This document shows positions 31,687 to 41,118 of a stretch of 64,000 nt of DNA, piece after piece. The DNA is from Heyndrickxia coagulans 36D1 (GTDB lineage Bacteria; Bacillota; Bacilli; Bacillales; Bacillaceae_C). The first letter of the stretch is position 1. The number at the start of each line of letters is the position of its first letter. The notes under the pieces are model-generated. The model saw nothing but the letters and a program-made list of their open reading frames with translations, made no database searches and was not told the origin of the DNA. A program made the position numbers and the translations under genes. The stretch spans positions 2,728,001-2,792,000 of the forward strand of contig NC_016023.1 in NCBI RefSeq assembly GCF_000169195.2. The letters are read 5' to 3'.

Positions 31687-31710
31687 AATTGATGAATAAT
31701 GGATTAAAAG

Positions 31711-31721
31711 TATGTCATTTA
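31711..31721 (+). promoter_or_regulatory. CcpN operator box 2 upstream of gapB
   Basis: TATGTCATTTA fits 10 of 11 positions of TRTGHYATAYW, 35 bp after box 1, in the 5' leader. Confidence 0.5.
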
Positions 31722-31745
31722 TTATTCGAAGGAGTTGTCTGCACT

Positions 31746-32780
31746 GTGGAAACAAAAATTGCGATTAATGGTTTCGGCCGCATCGGCAGAATGGTTTTCA
31801 GAAAAGCCATGATGGATAACGCTTTAAATATTGTGGCGGTGAATGCCTGCTATCCGGCGGAAACACTGGCACATTTGATTAAATATGACTCCATCCACGG
31901 CGTATTTCCCGGAGAAGTGGAAGTGGAAGAAGAGGAAGCACTCATTGTGAACGGCAAACGCATCCGGCTTTTGGCGGAACGCAATCCGGCCCAACTGCCG
32001 TGGGGAAAAATGGATATTGATGTGGTAATTGAAGCAACCGGAAAATTCAATGCAAGGGAAAAAGCCGCGCTCCATCTTCAGGCAGGCGCGAAAAAAGTAC
32101 TGTTGACAGCGCCCGGGAAGAATGAAGATGCCACCATTGTTTTAGGGGTAAATGAAAACGTTTTAGATATCGAGCGGCATCATATTATCTCGAACGCTTC
32201 CTGCACCACAAACTGCCTGGCACCGGTCGCGAAAGTACTTGATGAACAATTCGGGATTGTAAACGGCCTGATGACAACAGTCCATTCTTATACGAATGAC
32301 CAGAACAATATCGACAATCCGCATAAAGATTTAAGGCGTGCCCGGGCCTGTGGCAAATCGATCATTCCGACGACAACCGGGGCGGCAAAAGCGTTAGGCC
32401 TTGTCCTCCCGCAACTGAAAGGGAAACTGCACGGCATGGCGCTGCGTGTTCCGACCCCGGATGTATCGCTAGTGGACCTTGTCGTCGATTTGAAAAAAGA
32501 AGTGACGGCAGAAGAAGTGAATGATGCATTTAAGGCGGCGGCGAAAGGCTCGCTGCAAGGCATTTTGGACTATACAGAAGTGCCGCTCGTTTCTTCGGAT
32601 TATACGACAAATCCGTACTCGGCCATTGTCGACGGCTTATCCACGATGGTCATGGATGGAAGCAAAGTCAAGGTGTTGGCCTGGTACGATAATGAATGGG
32701 GCTATTCTTGCCGCGTCGTACAACTGGCACAGCTCGTCGCGGAAAAAATGGAAGAAACCGGGAAAATCAATATTGCCTAA
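31746..32780 (+). CDS. gapB: NADP-dependent glyceraldehyde-3-phosphate dehydrogenase, gluconeogenic
   Basis: Runs in the gluconeogenic direction with NADPH in Bacillus. About 344 residues. Rossmann start INGFGRIGRMVFRKA, catalytic Cys in SNASCTTNCLAP (about 153), His in TTVHSYTNDQ (about 180) and WYDNEWGYS near the end. The early segment VAVNACYPAETLAHLIKYD resembles GapB rather than GapA, which has a conserved NAD-selecting Asp there. Start GTG 31746 follows AAGGAG by 11 bases; the frame opens at 31689. Two CcpN-like boxes imply repression during growth on glucose. speD, next in B. subtilis, is missing. Confidence 0.93.
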   Translation: METKIAINGFGRIGRMVFRKAMMDNALNIVAVNACYPAETLAHLIKYDSIHGVFPGEVEVEEEEALIVNGKRIRLLAERNPAQLPWGKMDIDVVIEATGKFNAREKAALHLQAGAKKVLLTAPGKNEDATIVLGVNENVLDIERHHIISNASCTTNCLAPVAKVLDEQFGIVNGLMTTVHSYTNDQNNIDNPHKDLRRARACGKSIIPTTTGAAKALGLVLPQLKGKLHGMALRVPTPDVSLVDLVVDLKKEVTAEEVNDAFKAAAKGSLQGILDYTEVPLVSSDYTTNPYSAIVDGLSTMVMDGSKVKVLAWYDNEWGYSCRVVQLAQLVAEKMEETGKINIA

Positions 32781-32784
32781 GCCG

Positions 32785-32816
32785 AACGGAGCAGCACCAG
32801 CCTGCTCCGTTTTCGT
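32785..32816 (+). terminator. Terminator after gapB
   Basis: AACGGAGCAG pairs with CTGCTCCGTT across a 7-nt loop, followed by a T-rich tail. Confidence 0.82.
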
Positions 32817-33098
32817 TACCAGTTTTCAGAGCCGCGCCGGAGGATGACTTGCTGAATAAAAACATAAGTTTCAGGCCCATTGGCAGATGGAAAAACAGCG
32901 GTTTTCCGGAAATAGGCGCCCATTTGCATTGTATCCGGCATGGGCAAAAGGATAAAAATGAGCCGGCGCAATTTTTTCAGGATAGAGAGATCTGGTCCGT
33001 TCTGCATAACAGATGGCGGCGGGACGCTTCCAAGATAGGAAGGAAAACCGCCCGTATTGATTGGAAAAGGAAATCTGATGCATGTGTAGCCGTTGTAA

Positions 33099-33128
33099 TT
33101 GACGTGGCAGCCGGGTCTATTTTATGAT
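33099..33128 (+). promoter_or_regulatory. Promoter ahead of the M81 gene
   Basis: TTGACG (33099-33104), 18 bp, TATGAT (33123-33128). The -10 lies inside a degenerate copy of the island's shared operator. Confidence 0.5.
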
Positions 33129-33130
33129 AA
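33115..33130 (+). promoter_or_regulatory. Degenerate copy of the shared island operator
   Basis: GTCTATTTTATGATAA differs at 3 of 16 positions from GTCTATTTAACGACAA, the core found identically at 36131 and 43429. Confidence 0.4.
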
Positions 33131-33295
33131 GTTTATCCTATTTACCGTCCATTTTGCGACGAGTTTCACGGCAGCAAATGGATGTAAGCCAGCAGAAACG
33201 GCATCGGAAATTGGTCCGCATCCGCATTGCTTTATAGTTAATAGGAAGAATATTTTTAAAATAAAGCTGCACAGTGCTATGGAGGGATGGCAGGT

Positions 33296-34765
33296 TTGCA
33301 AAAAAAGAGGATTGCGATCGGCGGCATTATGCACGAAACCAACACCTTTTCTACGGTCAAAACAACGGTCGATCTATTCAAATGCTATGAATGGCAAGTC
33401 GGGGAGGAGATTGTCGACCATCATGCGGAGGTAAACGACTATCTTGGCGGCATGATTACAAAAGGGCATGAACTGGGCGTGGAACTTGTGCCTGCATTTT
33501 GGGCTAATACGAATCCAACCGGGCTGATTACGCGCGACGCATACCGGGAATTGATTGAAACGCTTTTGAACCATATCAGCAAGACGGGAAAACTTGACGG
33601 CATTTGCCTCGCCCTGCACGGCGGCGGTTTGGCAGAAGGGATCGATGATTTGGAAGGAACCATTCTTTCCGAAATCCGGAAAATGGTCGGATACGGCATT
33701 CCGATCGTCGCCACCCTTGATTTGCATGCCAATCTTACAGAAACGATGGTGAAGGAAGCAGATGCATTGTTCGGGGTAAACTTTTACCCACATACAGACT
33801 GTTTTGCACGGGGACAGGAAGCATTGGAAAACTTGTTGAAGATCATAAATGGCGAGCTGAAGCCTGTCATGTACGTGGAAAAGCTTCCCATGATGATTGC
33901 TTCGTCCACCACAGATCTGCCGCCGGCAAAAGAGATTAACGAACTTTGCTGGAAATGGGAAGAACATCCATCCGTCATCGATTGTACATTTTTTCATGGA
34001 TTTTGCCAGACGGATATTCCCGACATGCGCGTTTCAGTTTTAACGATGACAAATGATGATGAAGAGCTGGCCCGGGAGGCTTCCAAAGACGTGTCGAGGA
34101 AAATTTGGGAACTGCGCGATCTATTTTATATCGGTTACCCCAACCCGGGAGAAGGGCTCGAACAGGCATTGGCTGTGCCGGGCGGACCGGTTGTAATAAA
34201 TGAAATGTCCGACAATCCCGGTGCAGGGGCTCCCGGAGACGGTACTCACCTGTTGAAAGTGCTGGTCGAGAGGAATATTGAAAACTCCTGCTTCGGGTTT
34301 ATTTATGACCCGCAAACAGCAGATTTGGCGCATCAGGCCGGTTGCGGCAACTGGATTACCACCCTTCTTGGCGGAAAAACCGATTCCCTTCATGGGGAAC
34401 CGCTGCGAGTAAAAGCCTACGTCAAAACCTTAACAGACGGCCGGTTTGTGCATACAACGCAAATGTACCGCGGGAAAAAAGCGGATCTCGGAAAGTCGGC
34501 ACGGCTTCAGGTCGGCAATGTGGACATCATTGTATGTTCCAAGCGGGCGCAAACGTTTGATGAGCAAATATTTAAACTGCACGGCATAGACGTCACCCAG
34601 TATAAGATTGTCGCCTTGAAGTCTGAAAACCATTTCCGCTCTTCTTTCACGCCGCTTGCCAAAAAGATTATACCTGTTGATTCACCGGGATTAAGCAGCT
34701 ACAATCTGCTGAACTTCCAATACCGGCGGGTGAAAAGGCCGGTACTGCCACTTGACCCTGTATGA
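33296..34765 (+). CDS. M81-family (MlrC-like) metallopeptidase
   Basis: 489 residues related to MlrC, the zinc peptidase that completes breakdown of microcystin, a cyclic peptide with D- and unusual residues. The N-terminal domain has IAIGGIMHETNTFS (residues 4-17), LDLHANLTET (about 142) and YPHTDCFARG (about 163), which carry the expected Asp/His metal ligands. The C-terminal MlrC_C domain contains DNPGAGAPGDGTHLL (about 305). Start TTG 33296 sits 9 bases after GGAGGG; an ATG at 33287 abuts that site. No signal peptide is seen, so it acts in the cytoplasm, presumably on peptides brought in by the downstream ABC transporter. The natural substrate is unknown. Confidence 0.88.
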   Translation: MQKKRIAIGGIMHETNTFSTVKTTVDLFKCYEWQVGEEIVDHHAEVNDYLGGMITKGHELGVELVPAFWANTNPTGLITRDAYRELIETLLNHISKTGKLDGICLALHGGGLAEGIDDLEGTILSEIRKMVGYGIPIVATLDLHANLTETMVKEADALFGVNFYPHTDCFARGQEALENLLKIINGELKPVMYVEKLPMMIASSTTDLPPAKEINELCWKWEEHPSVIDCTFFHGFCQTDIPDMRVSVLTMTNDDEELAREASKDVSRKIWELRDLFYIGYPNPGEGLEQALAVPGGPVVINEMSDNPGAGAPGDGTHLLKVLVERNIENSCFGFIYDPQTADLAHQAGCGNWITTLLGGKTDSLHGEPLRVKAYVKTLTDGRFVHTTQMYRGKKADLGKSARLQVGNVDIIVCSKRAQTFDEQIFKLHGIDVTQYKIVALKSENHFRSSFTPLAKKIIPVDSPGLSSYNLLNFQYRRVKRPVLPLDPV

Positions 34766-34772
34766 AAAAATA

Positions 34773-34797
34773 GAAACGGGGGGGGAGCCCCCGTTTC
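34773..34797 (+). other. Strong hairpin after the M81 gene
   Basis: GAAACGGGGG pairs perfectly with CCCCCGTTTC. No T tract follows on the plus strand (an A run precedes it), so it may stabilise or process the transcript rather than stop it fully. Confidence 0.55.
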
Positions 34798-34888
34798 CAT
34801 TCAATAGTAAAAAAACGTGCCAAAAGGGGTTTCATCATTGTAAAAAGGTTAAAAGCATTAAAATTTATTTTTGAAATCAGGTGGTTGT

Positions 34889-36001
34889 ATGGGAGAAAAC
34901 TATGAACAACAGATTTTGGATTGGTTTGAAGATTTTCATGCAAATCCGGAAGTAAGTTTCCGGGAATTCAGGACAACGAAAAGGATTGCGGAAATATTGG
35001 AACAGCTCGGAGTAACATACCGGCGTTTTCCTGATATCACCGGGTTGATTGCCGATATTGGTGAAGGCGAGGAAACGGCCGCCGTCCGTGCCGACCTGGA
35101 TGCATTGTGGCAGGAGGTGGATGGCGTCTTCCAGGCGAACCACTCCTGCGGGCACGATGCGCATATTTCGATGGTGCTTGGGGCGTTGTTGTATATAAAA
35201 AACCAGCCGCTGCCACCCAATAAAAGAATCCGTTTTATTTTTCAGCCGGCCGAGGAAAAAGGAAACGGCTCCCTTGCAATGATTGAGCGCGGCGCGTTGG
35301 AAAAGGTCACACATCTCTTTGGTATCCATCTCCGACCGGTGGAGGAATTGCCATTTGGAAAGTTTTCCCCTTCCATTCATCACGGCGCTGGTATTTTTCT
35401 GGAGGGGAAAATTTTCGGAACGGATGCGCATGGCGCCAGACCGCATGAAGGAAAGAGCGCCATTGATGTCATTGCCACCCTGTACCAATTTATAAAAACG
35501 CTTTCTTTCCCGCCTTTCGAATCGTATTCAGTCAAATTGACAAAAATTGCGGCGGGCAGCGAGAATCTAAACATTATTCCGGGAACGGCCGAGTTTGGCC
35601 TCGATATCCGAGCCAGGAAAAATCTCATTCTTAACCGGATTAAAGAAAGAATGGAAGAAGGCCTTTCCGGATTAAAAACCCTTTTTGGTGTCGAAATACA
35701 ATGGGAGTGGACAGACTACACACCGGGAGCTGAAGTCTCGAAAGAAGCAGAGGACATTGCCGAACAAGCGATTCGCCGGATAGCCGGCCCGAATGCGATT
35801 GCCGCTCCTGTTGTTACAACCGGTTGCGACGATTTTCACTTCTATACCATTAAAAAGCCGGAAGTAAAAGCGTCTATGATCGGCATTGGAGCTGATCTCA
35901 AACCGGGCTTGCATCACCCGCACATGCATTTTAACCGGTCGGTTCTGGATACCGGCGCAAGAATTTTGGCCGATGTCCTTCTTCGTTGCTCTTTTGGCTA
36001 A
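34889..36001 (+). CDS. M20-family amidohydrolase/peptidase
   Basis: 370 residues, similar in layout to AmhX and N-acyl-amino-acid amidohydrolases. Metal ligands: Asp in AVRADLDALWQEV (about 72), Cys/His in NHSCGHDAHISM (about 90), Glu-Glu in FQPAEEKGNGS (about 124) and a late His in GLHHPHMHFN (about 345). A dimerisation domain with GTDAHGARPHEGKSA (about 175) lies between. It probably releases an amino acid or acyl group from imported peptides. Start ATG 34889 (MGENYEQQ) is preceded by CAGGTGG; the frame extends 6 codons further. No signal peptide. Confidence 0.88.
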   Translation: MGENYEQQILDWFEDFHANPEVSFREFRTTKRIAEILEQLGVTYRRFPDITGLIADIGEGEETAAVRADLDALWQEVDGVFQANHSCGHDAHISMVLGALLYIKNQPLPPNKRIRFIFQPAEEKGNGSLAMIERGALEKVTHLFGIHLRPVEELPFGKFSPSIHHGAGIFLEGKIFGTDAHGARPHEGKSAIDVIATLYQFIKTLSFPPFESYSVKLTKIAAGSENLNIIPGTAEFGLDIRARKNLILNRIKERMEEGLSGLKTLFGVEIQWEWTDYTPGAEVSKEAEDIAEQAIRRIAGPNAIAAPVVTTGCDDFHFYTIKKPEVKASMIGIGADLKPGLHHPHMHFNRSVLDTGARILADVLLRCSFG

Positions 36002-36084
36002 GGTAAATAACTGCCGTCATGTGACAAAAAGCGGCAGGAACAGCTTCCTTCCCCTATTTACTTTTTCGAAAAGTCTAAAATTGA

Positions 36085-36114
36085 TTGACAGCTGTTCAGT
36101 CCATTGACTATAAT
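36085..36114 (+). promoter_or_regulatory. Strong sigma-A promoter of the ABC transporter operon
   Basis: Perfect TTGACA (36085-36090), 18 bp, perfect TATAAT (36109-36114). Start of transcription expected near 36121. Confidence 0.85.
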
Positions 36115-36129
36115 AAAAGTATTATATAG

Positions 36130-36147
36130 CGTCTATTTAACGACAAT
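36130..36147 (+). promoter_or_regulatory. Shared 18-bp island operator, copy at the transporter promoter
   Basis: CGTCTATTTAACGACAAT, identical to the element at 43428-43445. It lies about 9-26 bp past the expected transcription start, a position fit for repression. Its ends read GTC...GAC, a loose dyad. Confidence 0.7.
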
Positions 36148-36173
36148 TTAAAGAAAGTGGGGTTCTCCTGTTG

Positions 36174-37760
36174 ATGAGAAAAAAACCGATTTATTTTCTG
36201 CTCTTCATGCTTGTCATCGCCATGGCACTTTCCGGATGTTCCGGCAAATCAACGACAAAGTCTTCAAATGCGCCCGCTTCAAATAAAACATCTGAATCAG
36301 GCGGTACATTGAAAATTGCGGCACAAGCCCAGCCGGATACACTCGACCCGACAGTTACAACAGCTGAGGCAACCGCCCAGCCCGCAAGACTTGTATTTGA
36401 ATCACTGGTGACGTTGGATAAAAACTATAAAGTGGCCCCGCAGCTTGCTGAATCCTATAAAACAAGCAGCGATGGAAAAACGGTCACTTTTAAACTGCGA
36501 AAAGGCGTAAAATTCCACAATGGCAAAGAAATGAAAGCGGATGATGTGATCGCCTCGATGCAAAAGTGGGAGAAAAATGCCTCGCTGACGAAATCGATCA
36601 TGGACGGGGCGAAGTGGGAGAAAAAAGATGACTACACGGTAGAACTGGTTCTAAAGAAACCTTCATCTGTTGCAATGACGATTCTGGCAGACCAAACCCA
36701 GCTGGCCGCAGTAATGCCAAAAGAAATCGCCGAATCGGCGGGTCCTACTGGGGCAAAAGAATATGTTGGGACGGGCCCATTCAAATTTTCAGGATGGAAA
36801 AAGGACCAGTACCTCCATTTTACAAAGTTTAAAATTTATCAGCCCGTTAATAAACCGGCGAGCGGCGTTGCCGGGAAAAAAGCGGCTAAGGTAAAGGATA
36901 TCTACTGGTATTTTGCGCCTGATGCATCCACCAGGAGTGCCGGCCTGATCAGTGGGCAATATGATATTGCCCTCAGTGTTCCATATGATGCGGTGAAACA
37001 AATTGAAAGTACGCCGGGGAAGAAGATCCAGCCCTATACTTACGGGATGGAAATCCTCGTCTTCAACAAAAAACAAGGCCTTTTCAAAAATGTAAAAGCC
37101 CGCCAGGCAGTAAACGATGCCTTGGACAAAAAAGTCGTTCTGCAATCCGCATTTACGGATAAACGATTCTATAAATTGGAACCTGGCTTATTCCGGCCGG
37201 AACAGAAAGTATTGTATTCTGATGCCGGGAAGGAAGTTTATAATTCGAAAAATTTGGACAGGTCTAAGCAATTATTGCAAGCATCCGGCTATAAAGGCGA
37301 AACAATCAAGGTTCTGACCAGTCGGGATTATCCGCATCACTATAACGCAGCCATTGCCACCCAGCAACAATTGGAGAAAATCGGAATGAAAGTCAAACTT
37401 GATGTATATGACTGGGCCACTCTGCTTGAACATCGGGAAAATCCGGGCGACTATGACATTTTCTTCACCGGCTGGGATACGGGAATCGTGCCGCATCAAT
37501 ACGGTTTCCTGGATTCCAAGGCAAACTGGCCGGGCTGGACAAACGATCCGAAAATCGATCAATTGCTGGATCAGATCAGTTCTGCCAAAACGCAGGATGA
37601 GACAAAAGCACTCATTCGTGAGCTGCAACAGGAATTCTGGCAATACCTGCCGGTGATCAATCTTGGAACTTACAAAAATGTCAATGCCTGTTCCGATAAA
37701 GTCAAAGGATTTAAATGGTTTATTGGTCCGGTTCTCTGGAATGTCAGCATAGAATCATAA
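36174..37760 (+). CDS. Oligopeptide ABC transporter solute-binding lipoprotein
   Basis: A 528-residue family 5 (SBP_bac_5) binding protein. The signal peptide ends in lipobox ALSGC, with the lipidated Cys near residue 23, followed by a Ser/Thr/Lys linker. QAQPDTLDPTVTTAEAT (about 50) and GKTVTFKLRKGVKFHNGKEM (about 102) are typical of Opp/Dpp receptors. It is anchored outside the membrane and feeds the two permeases downstream. TTG 36171 is an alternative start. Ligand specificity cannot be read from the sequence; neighbours point to peptides. Confidence 0.93.
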   Translation: MRKKPIYFLLFMLVIAMALSGCSGKSTTKSSNAPASNKTSESGGTLKIAAQAQPDTLDPTVTTAEATAQPARLVFESLVTLDKNYKVAPQLAESYKTSSDGKTVTFKLRKGVKFHNGKEMKADDVIASMQKWEKNASLTKSIMDGAKWEKKDDYTVELVLKKPSSVAMTILADQTQLAAVMPKEIAESAGPTGAKEYVGTGPFKFSGWKKDQYLHFTKFKIYQPVNKPASGVAGKKAAKVKDIYWYFAPDASTRSAGLISGQYDIALSVPYDAVKQIESTPGKKIQPYTYGMEILVFNKKQGLFKNVKARQAVNDALDKKVVLQSAFTDKRFYKLEPGLFRPEQKVLYSDAGKEVYNSKNLDRSKQLLQASGYKGETIKVLTSRDYPHHYNAAIATQQQLEKIGMKVKLDVYDWATLLEHRENPGDYDIFFTGWDTGIVPHQYGFLDSKANWPGWTNDPKIDQLLDQISSAKTQDETKALIRELQQEFWQYLPVINLGTYKNVNACSDKVKGFKWFIGPVLWNVSIES

Positions 37761-38068
37761 AATTCGGCAAGGCAGGCGTTTGCATCTTTGCACTGAAAAA
37801 TCACATTTCAAGCGGCTCTGGTTTTAAATGCTGGCTGGGGAACCCCTTGGCTTTTTACGAAACCTCGTAAAAAGGCATACCATTTAATCGCGTATTGCAA
37901 AACGATCACGGATACAGCCTAACCCTTATCACCTGGGGGTTAAGCTGTATCATAAAGTGGCCGCAAGCGGAAATGCCCGCTTTGCCCATCTTTATAAAAG
38001 AATTTAGCAGCAAAAAAGAATATCAGAATGATCAACCCTACGACAGATTTGCAAAGGGGATTTGCCAA
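37761..38068 (+). other. Gap between binding-protein and permease genes with two hairpins
   Basis: About 300 bp, non-coding. Stem 1: CTTTTTACGA (37851-37860) with TCGTAAAAAG (37865-37874). Stem 2: a 15-bp stem with one mismatch, 37911-37925 with 37937-37951. Neither ends in a T run. Such structures between a binding-protein gene and its permeases often lower downstream expression. Confidence 0.6.
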
Positions 38069-39022
38069 TTGAAGAGATATATTTTAACCCGGCTATTGTC
38101 TCTTATACCGGTATTACTGATTGTAGCAATCGTTGTTTTCTTTCTGATTCACTTAACGCCGGGAGACCCGGCCTCCGTTATCCTCGGATCTCAGGCATCA
38201 CCGGCCGAGGTGGAACAATTGCGGGACAAACTTGGCCTGAATCTACCGCTTTACCAACAATTTTTCGATTGGTTTATCGGGCTTTTTCGGGGAGATCTTG
38301 GCTGGTCAATCTCCCAAAACAAACCGGTACTGGATGCTTTTCTGGAACATTTGGGGCCGACGCTCTCGCTCTCCATTCTTGCCCAGGCCATTTCTATCAT
38401 TTTGGCCATACCAATTGGCATCATTGCCGCTAGGAAGCGGGGGTCTAAAACTGACCAGTTCTTCATGGTGCTAGTTATGCTCGGAATGGCAGTACCGAGC
38501 TTTTTATTAGGGCTGTTGCTCATGCAGCTGTTCGGTGTAAAGCTGAAATGGTTTCCTGTGGCCGGATATGAACCATTAAGCGCAGGGGTATGGAATCATT
38601 TGCGGTATATGATCATGCCCGCTTTGGCCCTTGGCATCATCCAAACCGCCGTCATTGCCAGAATGACCCGGTCATCCATGCTGGACGTGCTGAGTGCCAA
38701 TTACATTAAAACAGCAAAAGCAAAAGGGCTTAAACAGCGGATCGTGATTTATAAACACGCCCTCAGAAATGCTTCCATTGCCATTATTACCGTTGTCGGG
38801 GAGTCTTTCGGTTCGCTGATCGCCGGTGCGGTAGTGACAGAAACCGTATTTAATCTGCCCGGGATTGGCCAGCTGATCATGAACTCCATTTTGCGCAGAG
38901 ATTATGCAGTCATTCAAGGGGTTATTTTACTGGCATCCGTCTCCTATCTGCTCGTCAATTTAATCGTTGATTTATTGTACGGCGTCATCGATCCGAGAGT
39001 CCGTTTAAACCGGAAAACATAA
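38069..39022 (+). CDS. Peptide ABC transporter permease, DppB/OppB type
   Basis: 317 residues with six predicted membrane helices. It begins with MKRYILTRLLSLIPVLLIVA, the usual DppB N-terminus, and has the signature FFLIHLTPGDPASVILG (about 26) and the EAA-like loop YIKTAKAKGLKQRIVIYKHA (about 212) that docks onto the ATPases. The start is TTG 38069, with AAAGGGGA 8 bases upstream; the open frame extends further back without homology. Confidence 0.92.
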   Translation: MKRYILTRLLSLIPVLLIVAIVVFFLIHLTPGDPASVILGSQASPAEVEQLRDKLGLNLPLYQQFFDWFIGLFRGDLGWSISQNKPVLDAFLEHLGPTLSLSILAQAISIILAIPIGIIAARKRGSKTDQFFMVLVMLGMAVPSFLLGLLLMQLFGVKLKWFPVAGYEPLSAGVWNHLRYMIMPALALGIIQTAVIARMTRSSMLDVLSANYIKTAKAKGLKQRIVIYKHALRNASIAIITVVGESFGSLIAGAVVTETVFNLPGIGQLIMNSILRRDYAVIQGVILLASVSYLLVNLIVDLLYGVIDPRVRLNRKT

Positions 39023-39151
39023 TTGATTACGGCAAAACCGTGGCTTAGCCAAAGTAATTTTTGGAAAAACCGGGCTCCGAAACCGATTTTAAAAAACAAG
39101 ATATGTTTTCAGCCCATTTTGTTTTGCCGAACAGCAGAGGAGGGGAAGAAA

Positions 39152-40057
39152 TTGGAAGTAGAGACAACATTGGAAATGGAGAACATGCTCTCCACAAAGA
39201 ACCGGCTGAAAAAAGAACGATTCAACCTGTTTGTAAAACGGTTTTTTGCGAACCGGCAGGCCGTTTTAGGCAGCATGATGGTCATTTTATTGGTTTTATT
39301 TGCTTTGATCGCCCCTTTTATCACAAAATATACGCCGCTTCAAATTGACCCTGCCCATCGTCTCCAGGCGCCCGGTTCCATCCATTGGTTCGGCACGGAT
39401 AACTACGGGCGCGATCTGTTCAGCCGTGTTGCTTACGGTGGACGGGTTTCACTGGCTGTGGGGCTATCCGCTACCGTGCTTACCGCCCTGATCGGAATGG
39501 TCACTGGTTTATATGCTGCCTATTACCGATTGCTGGATCATGTTTTAATGCGGATTTGTGATGGGCTGATGGCTTTTCCTGATATCCTTTTGGCGATTGC
39601 CATTACCGCTGTTCTCGGGCCCCGTCCGGTCAATGTTGTAGTTGCCATTACTGTCGTTAAAATTCCGTCAGTGGCGCGGGTTGTCCGGTCTGTGGCATTG
39701 GTGGTGAAGGAAAAAACCTATATTGAGGCGCTCAAGGCCCAGGGAGCCGGTTCGTTTCGGATTATTTGGCGCCATATTGCACCCAACACGATATCACCGT
39801 TTATCGTTCAGGCAACCTATGTTTTCGCATTGTCGATCATTCTGGAAGCAGGCCTCAGTTTTCTTGGCGCGGGCGTGCCGGCTCCCAATCCGAGCTGGGG
39901 AAATATTTTGTACGATGGAAAGATTGTTATTTTTAGTGCCTGGTGGATGACGGTTTTTCCTGGAATGTTTATTATCTTGTCCGTTTTGGGCCTCAATTTA
40001 TTTGGTGATGGGCTCCGTGATTTGCTGGATCCCCATACAAACAAGGCGAACAAGTAA
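39152..40057 (+). CDS. Peptide ABC transporter permease, DppC/OppC type
   Basis: 301 residues. N-terminal OppC_N region (NRQAVLGSMMVILLVLFAL) followed by HWFGTDNYGRDLFSRVAYGG (about 78), then an EAA loop YIEALKAQGAGSFRIIWRHI (about 190). The start is TTG 39152, preceded by AGGAGGGG; the frame runs on upstream to the end of the DppB-type gene but the extra 43 residues are not family-like. Pairs with the preceding permease to form the channel. Confidence 0.92.
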   Translation: MEVETTLEMENMLSTKNRLKKERFNLFVKRFFANRQAVLGSMMVILLVLFALIAPFITKYTPLQIDPAHRLQAPGSIHWFGTDNYGRDLFSRVAYGGRVSLAVGLSATVLTALIGMVTGLYAAYYRLLDHVLMRICDGLMAFPDILLAIAITAVLGPRPVNVVVAITVVKIPSVARVVRSVALVVKEKTYIEALKAQGAGSFRIIWRHIAPNTISPFIVQATYVFALSIILEAGLSFLGAGVPAPNPSWGNILYDGKIVIFSAWWMTVFPGMFIILSVLGLNLFGDGLRDLLDPHTNKANK

Positions 40058-40104
40058 AGCGGCTTCACACGGCAATAATGCGAAAAAGAAAGGGGGAAGC
40101 ATAC

Positions 40105-41118
40105 ATGCAGGAATGCCTGCTGGAAGTAAAAGATTTAAAAACATCCTTTTATACGGAAAAAGGTTTGGTGACAGCAGTGGACGGGGTCAGTTTCACGGTC
40201 CATTCCGGGGAAACGCTCGGCGTAGTGGGCGAATCCGGCTGCGGGAAAAGCGTAACAGCTGAGTCCATTATGCGCCTTTTGGATGAAAGTGCGACCCGGT
40301 ATGAAGGGGAAATCAATTACAAAGGAAAAAACTTGCTAAAGCTTCCGGAAAAAGAAATGGAAGCGATTCGCGGCAACGAAATTGCAATGATTTTTCAGGA
40401 TGCGATGACCTCGTTGAACCCTGTTTACACGATTGGGAATCAGATCGCCGAATCGATCATGGCCCATTCTGATTTAAACAAGAAGGAAGCTTACGAAAAG
40501 GCGGTGGAGATGCTCCGGCTTACCGGCATTCCTTCACCTGAAAAAAGGATACATGAGTATCCCCATGAAATATCCGGGGGCATGCGGCAACGGGCGATGA
40601 TTGCCATGGCGTTGTCATGCCGCCCGCAATTGCTGATCGCAGATGAACCGACTACAGCACTGGACGTTACGATCCAGGCTCAAATCTTGGAAGTGATGGA
40701 AGAATTAAAGAAAGAACTGAATATGGGAATTATTTTGATTACCCATGATCTTGGCGTCGTAGCGGAAGTCTGTACCCATGTGGTCGTCATGTATCTGGGG
40801 CAGGTCATTGAAGAAGCGGATGTGGAGACGATTTTTTCCAAACCGCTCCACCCCTATACAAACGGCCTGTTAAAGTGCATTCCGCAATTGGATGGAGACC
40901 GTACAAAGCCGCTTTTTACCATTGAAGGGGTAGTTCCTTCGCTGGACGATATCCCTCCCGGCTGCCGGTTTGCCGGGCGCTGCCCTTTTGCGGACAGCAA
41001 ATGCCGGAAGGAGCTCCCGCCATTGGAAGAAGCAGCGTACAGGCATAAAATCAGATGCTGGCATTACGAGGAAATTCAAAAACAGGGGGCATTTGAAGAT
41101 GTTGCAATCCCATCTTGA
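40105..41118 (+). CDS. Peptide ABC transporter ATPase, DppD/OppD type
   Basis: 337 residues. Walker [10 protein letters not shown] (about 42), Q-loop [10 protein letters not shown] (about 96), signature SGGMRQRAM (about 157), Walker [13 protein letters not shown] (about 176) and switch His in THDLG (about 213). The C-terminal oligo_HPY region has [14 protein letters not shown] (about 288) with cysteines that in relatives bind an iron-sulfur cluster. GGGGG before ATG 40105. The 3' end overlaps the next ATPase gene by 20 bp. Confidence 0.93.
   Translation: MQECLLEVKDLKTSFYTEKGLVTAVDGVSFTVHSGETLGVVGESGCGKSVTAESIMRLLDESATRYEGEINYKGKNLLKLPEKEMEAIRGNEIAMIFQDAMTSLNPVYTIGNQIAESIMAHSDLNKKEAYEKAVEMLRLTGIPSPEKRIHEYPHEISGGMRQRAMIAMALSCRPQLLIADEPTTALDVTIQAQILEVMEELKKELNMGIILITHDLGVVAEVCTHVVVMYLGQVIEEADVETIFSKPLHPYTNGLLKCIPQLDGDRTKPLFTIEGVVPSLDDIPPGCRFAGRCPFADSKCRKELPPLEEAAYRHKIRCWHYEEIQKQGAFEDVAIPS

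Larger units (their letters stand above)
32817..33295 (+). other. Left border of the peptide island, mostly non-coding
   Basis: About 480 bp between gapB and the M81 gene. Short open frames exist on both strands but none has an RBS or a recognisable product. The last 200 bp hold two possible promoters for the island (33099-33128 and TTGGTC-16-TATAGT at 33211-33238). Confidence 0.5.

Noticed and set aside
32816-33083. Short minus-strand frames between gapB and the M81 gene as a speD remnant
   Set aside because: Neither predicted peptide resembles SpeD, and there is no ribosome binding site.
34773-34797. Rho-independent terminator after the M81 gene
   Set aside because: A perfect stem, but no T run follows on the coding strand; listed as a hairpin only.
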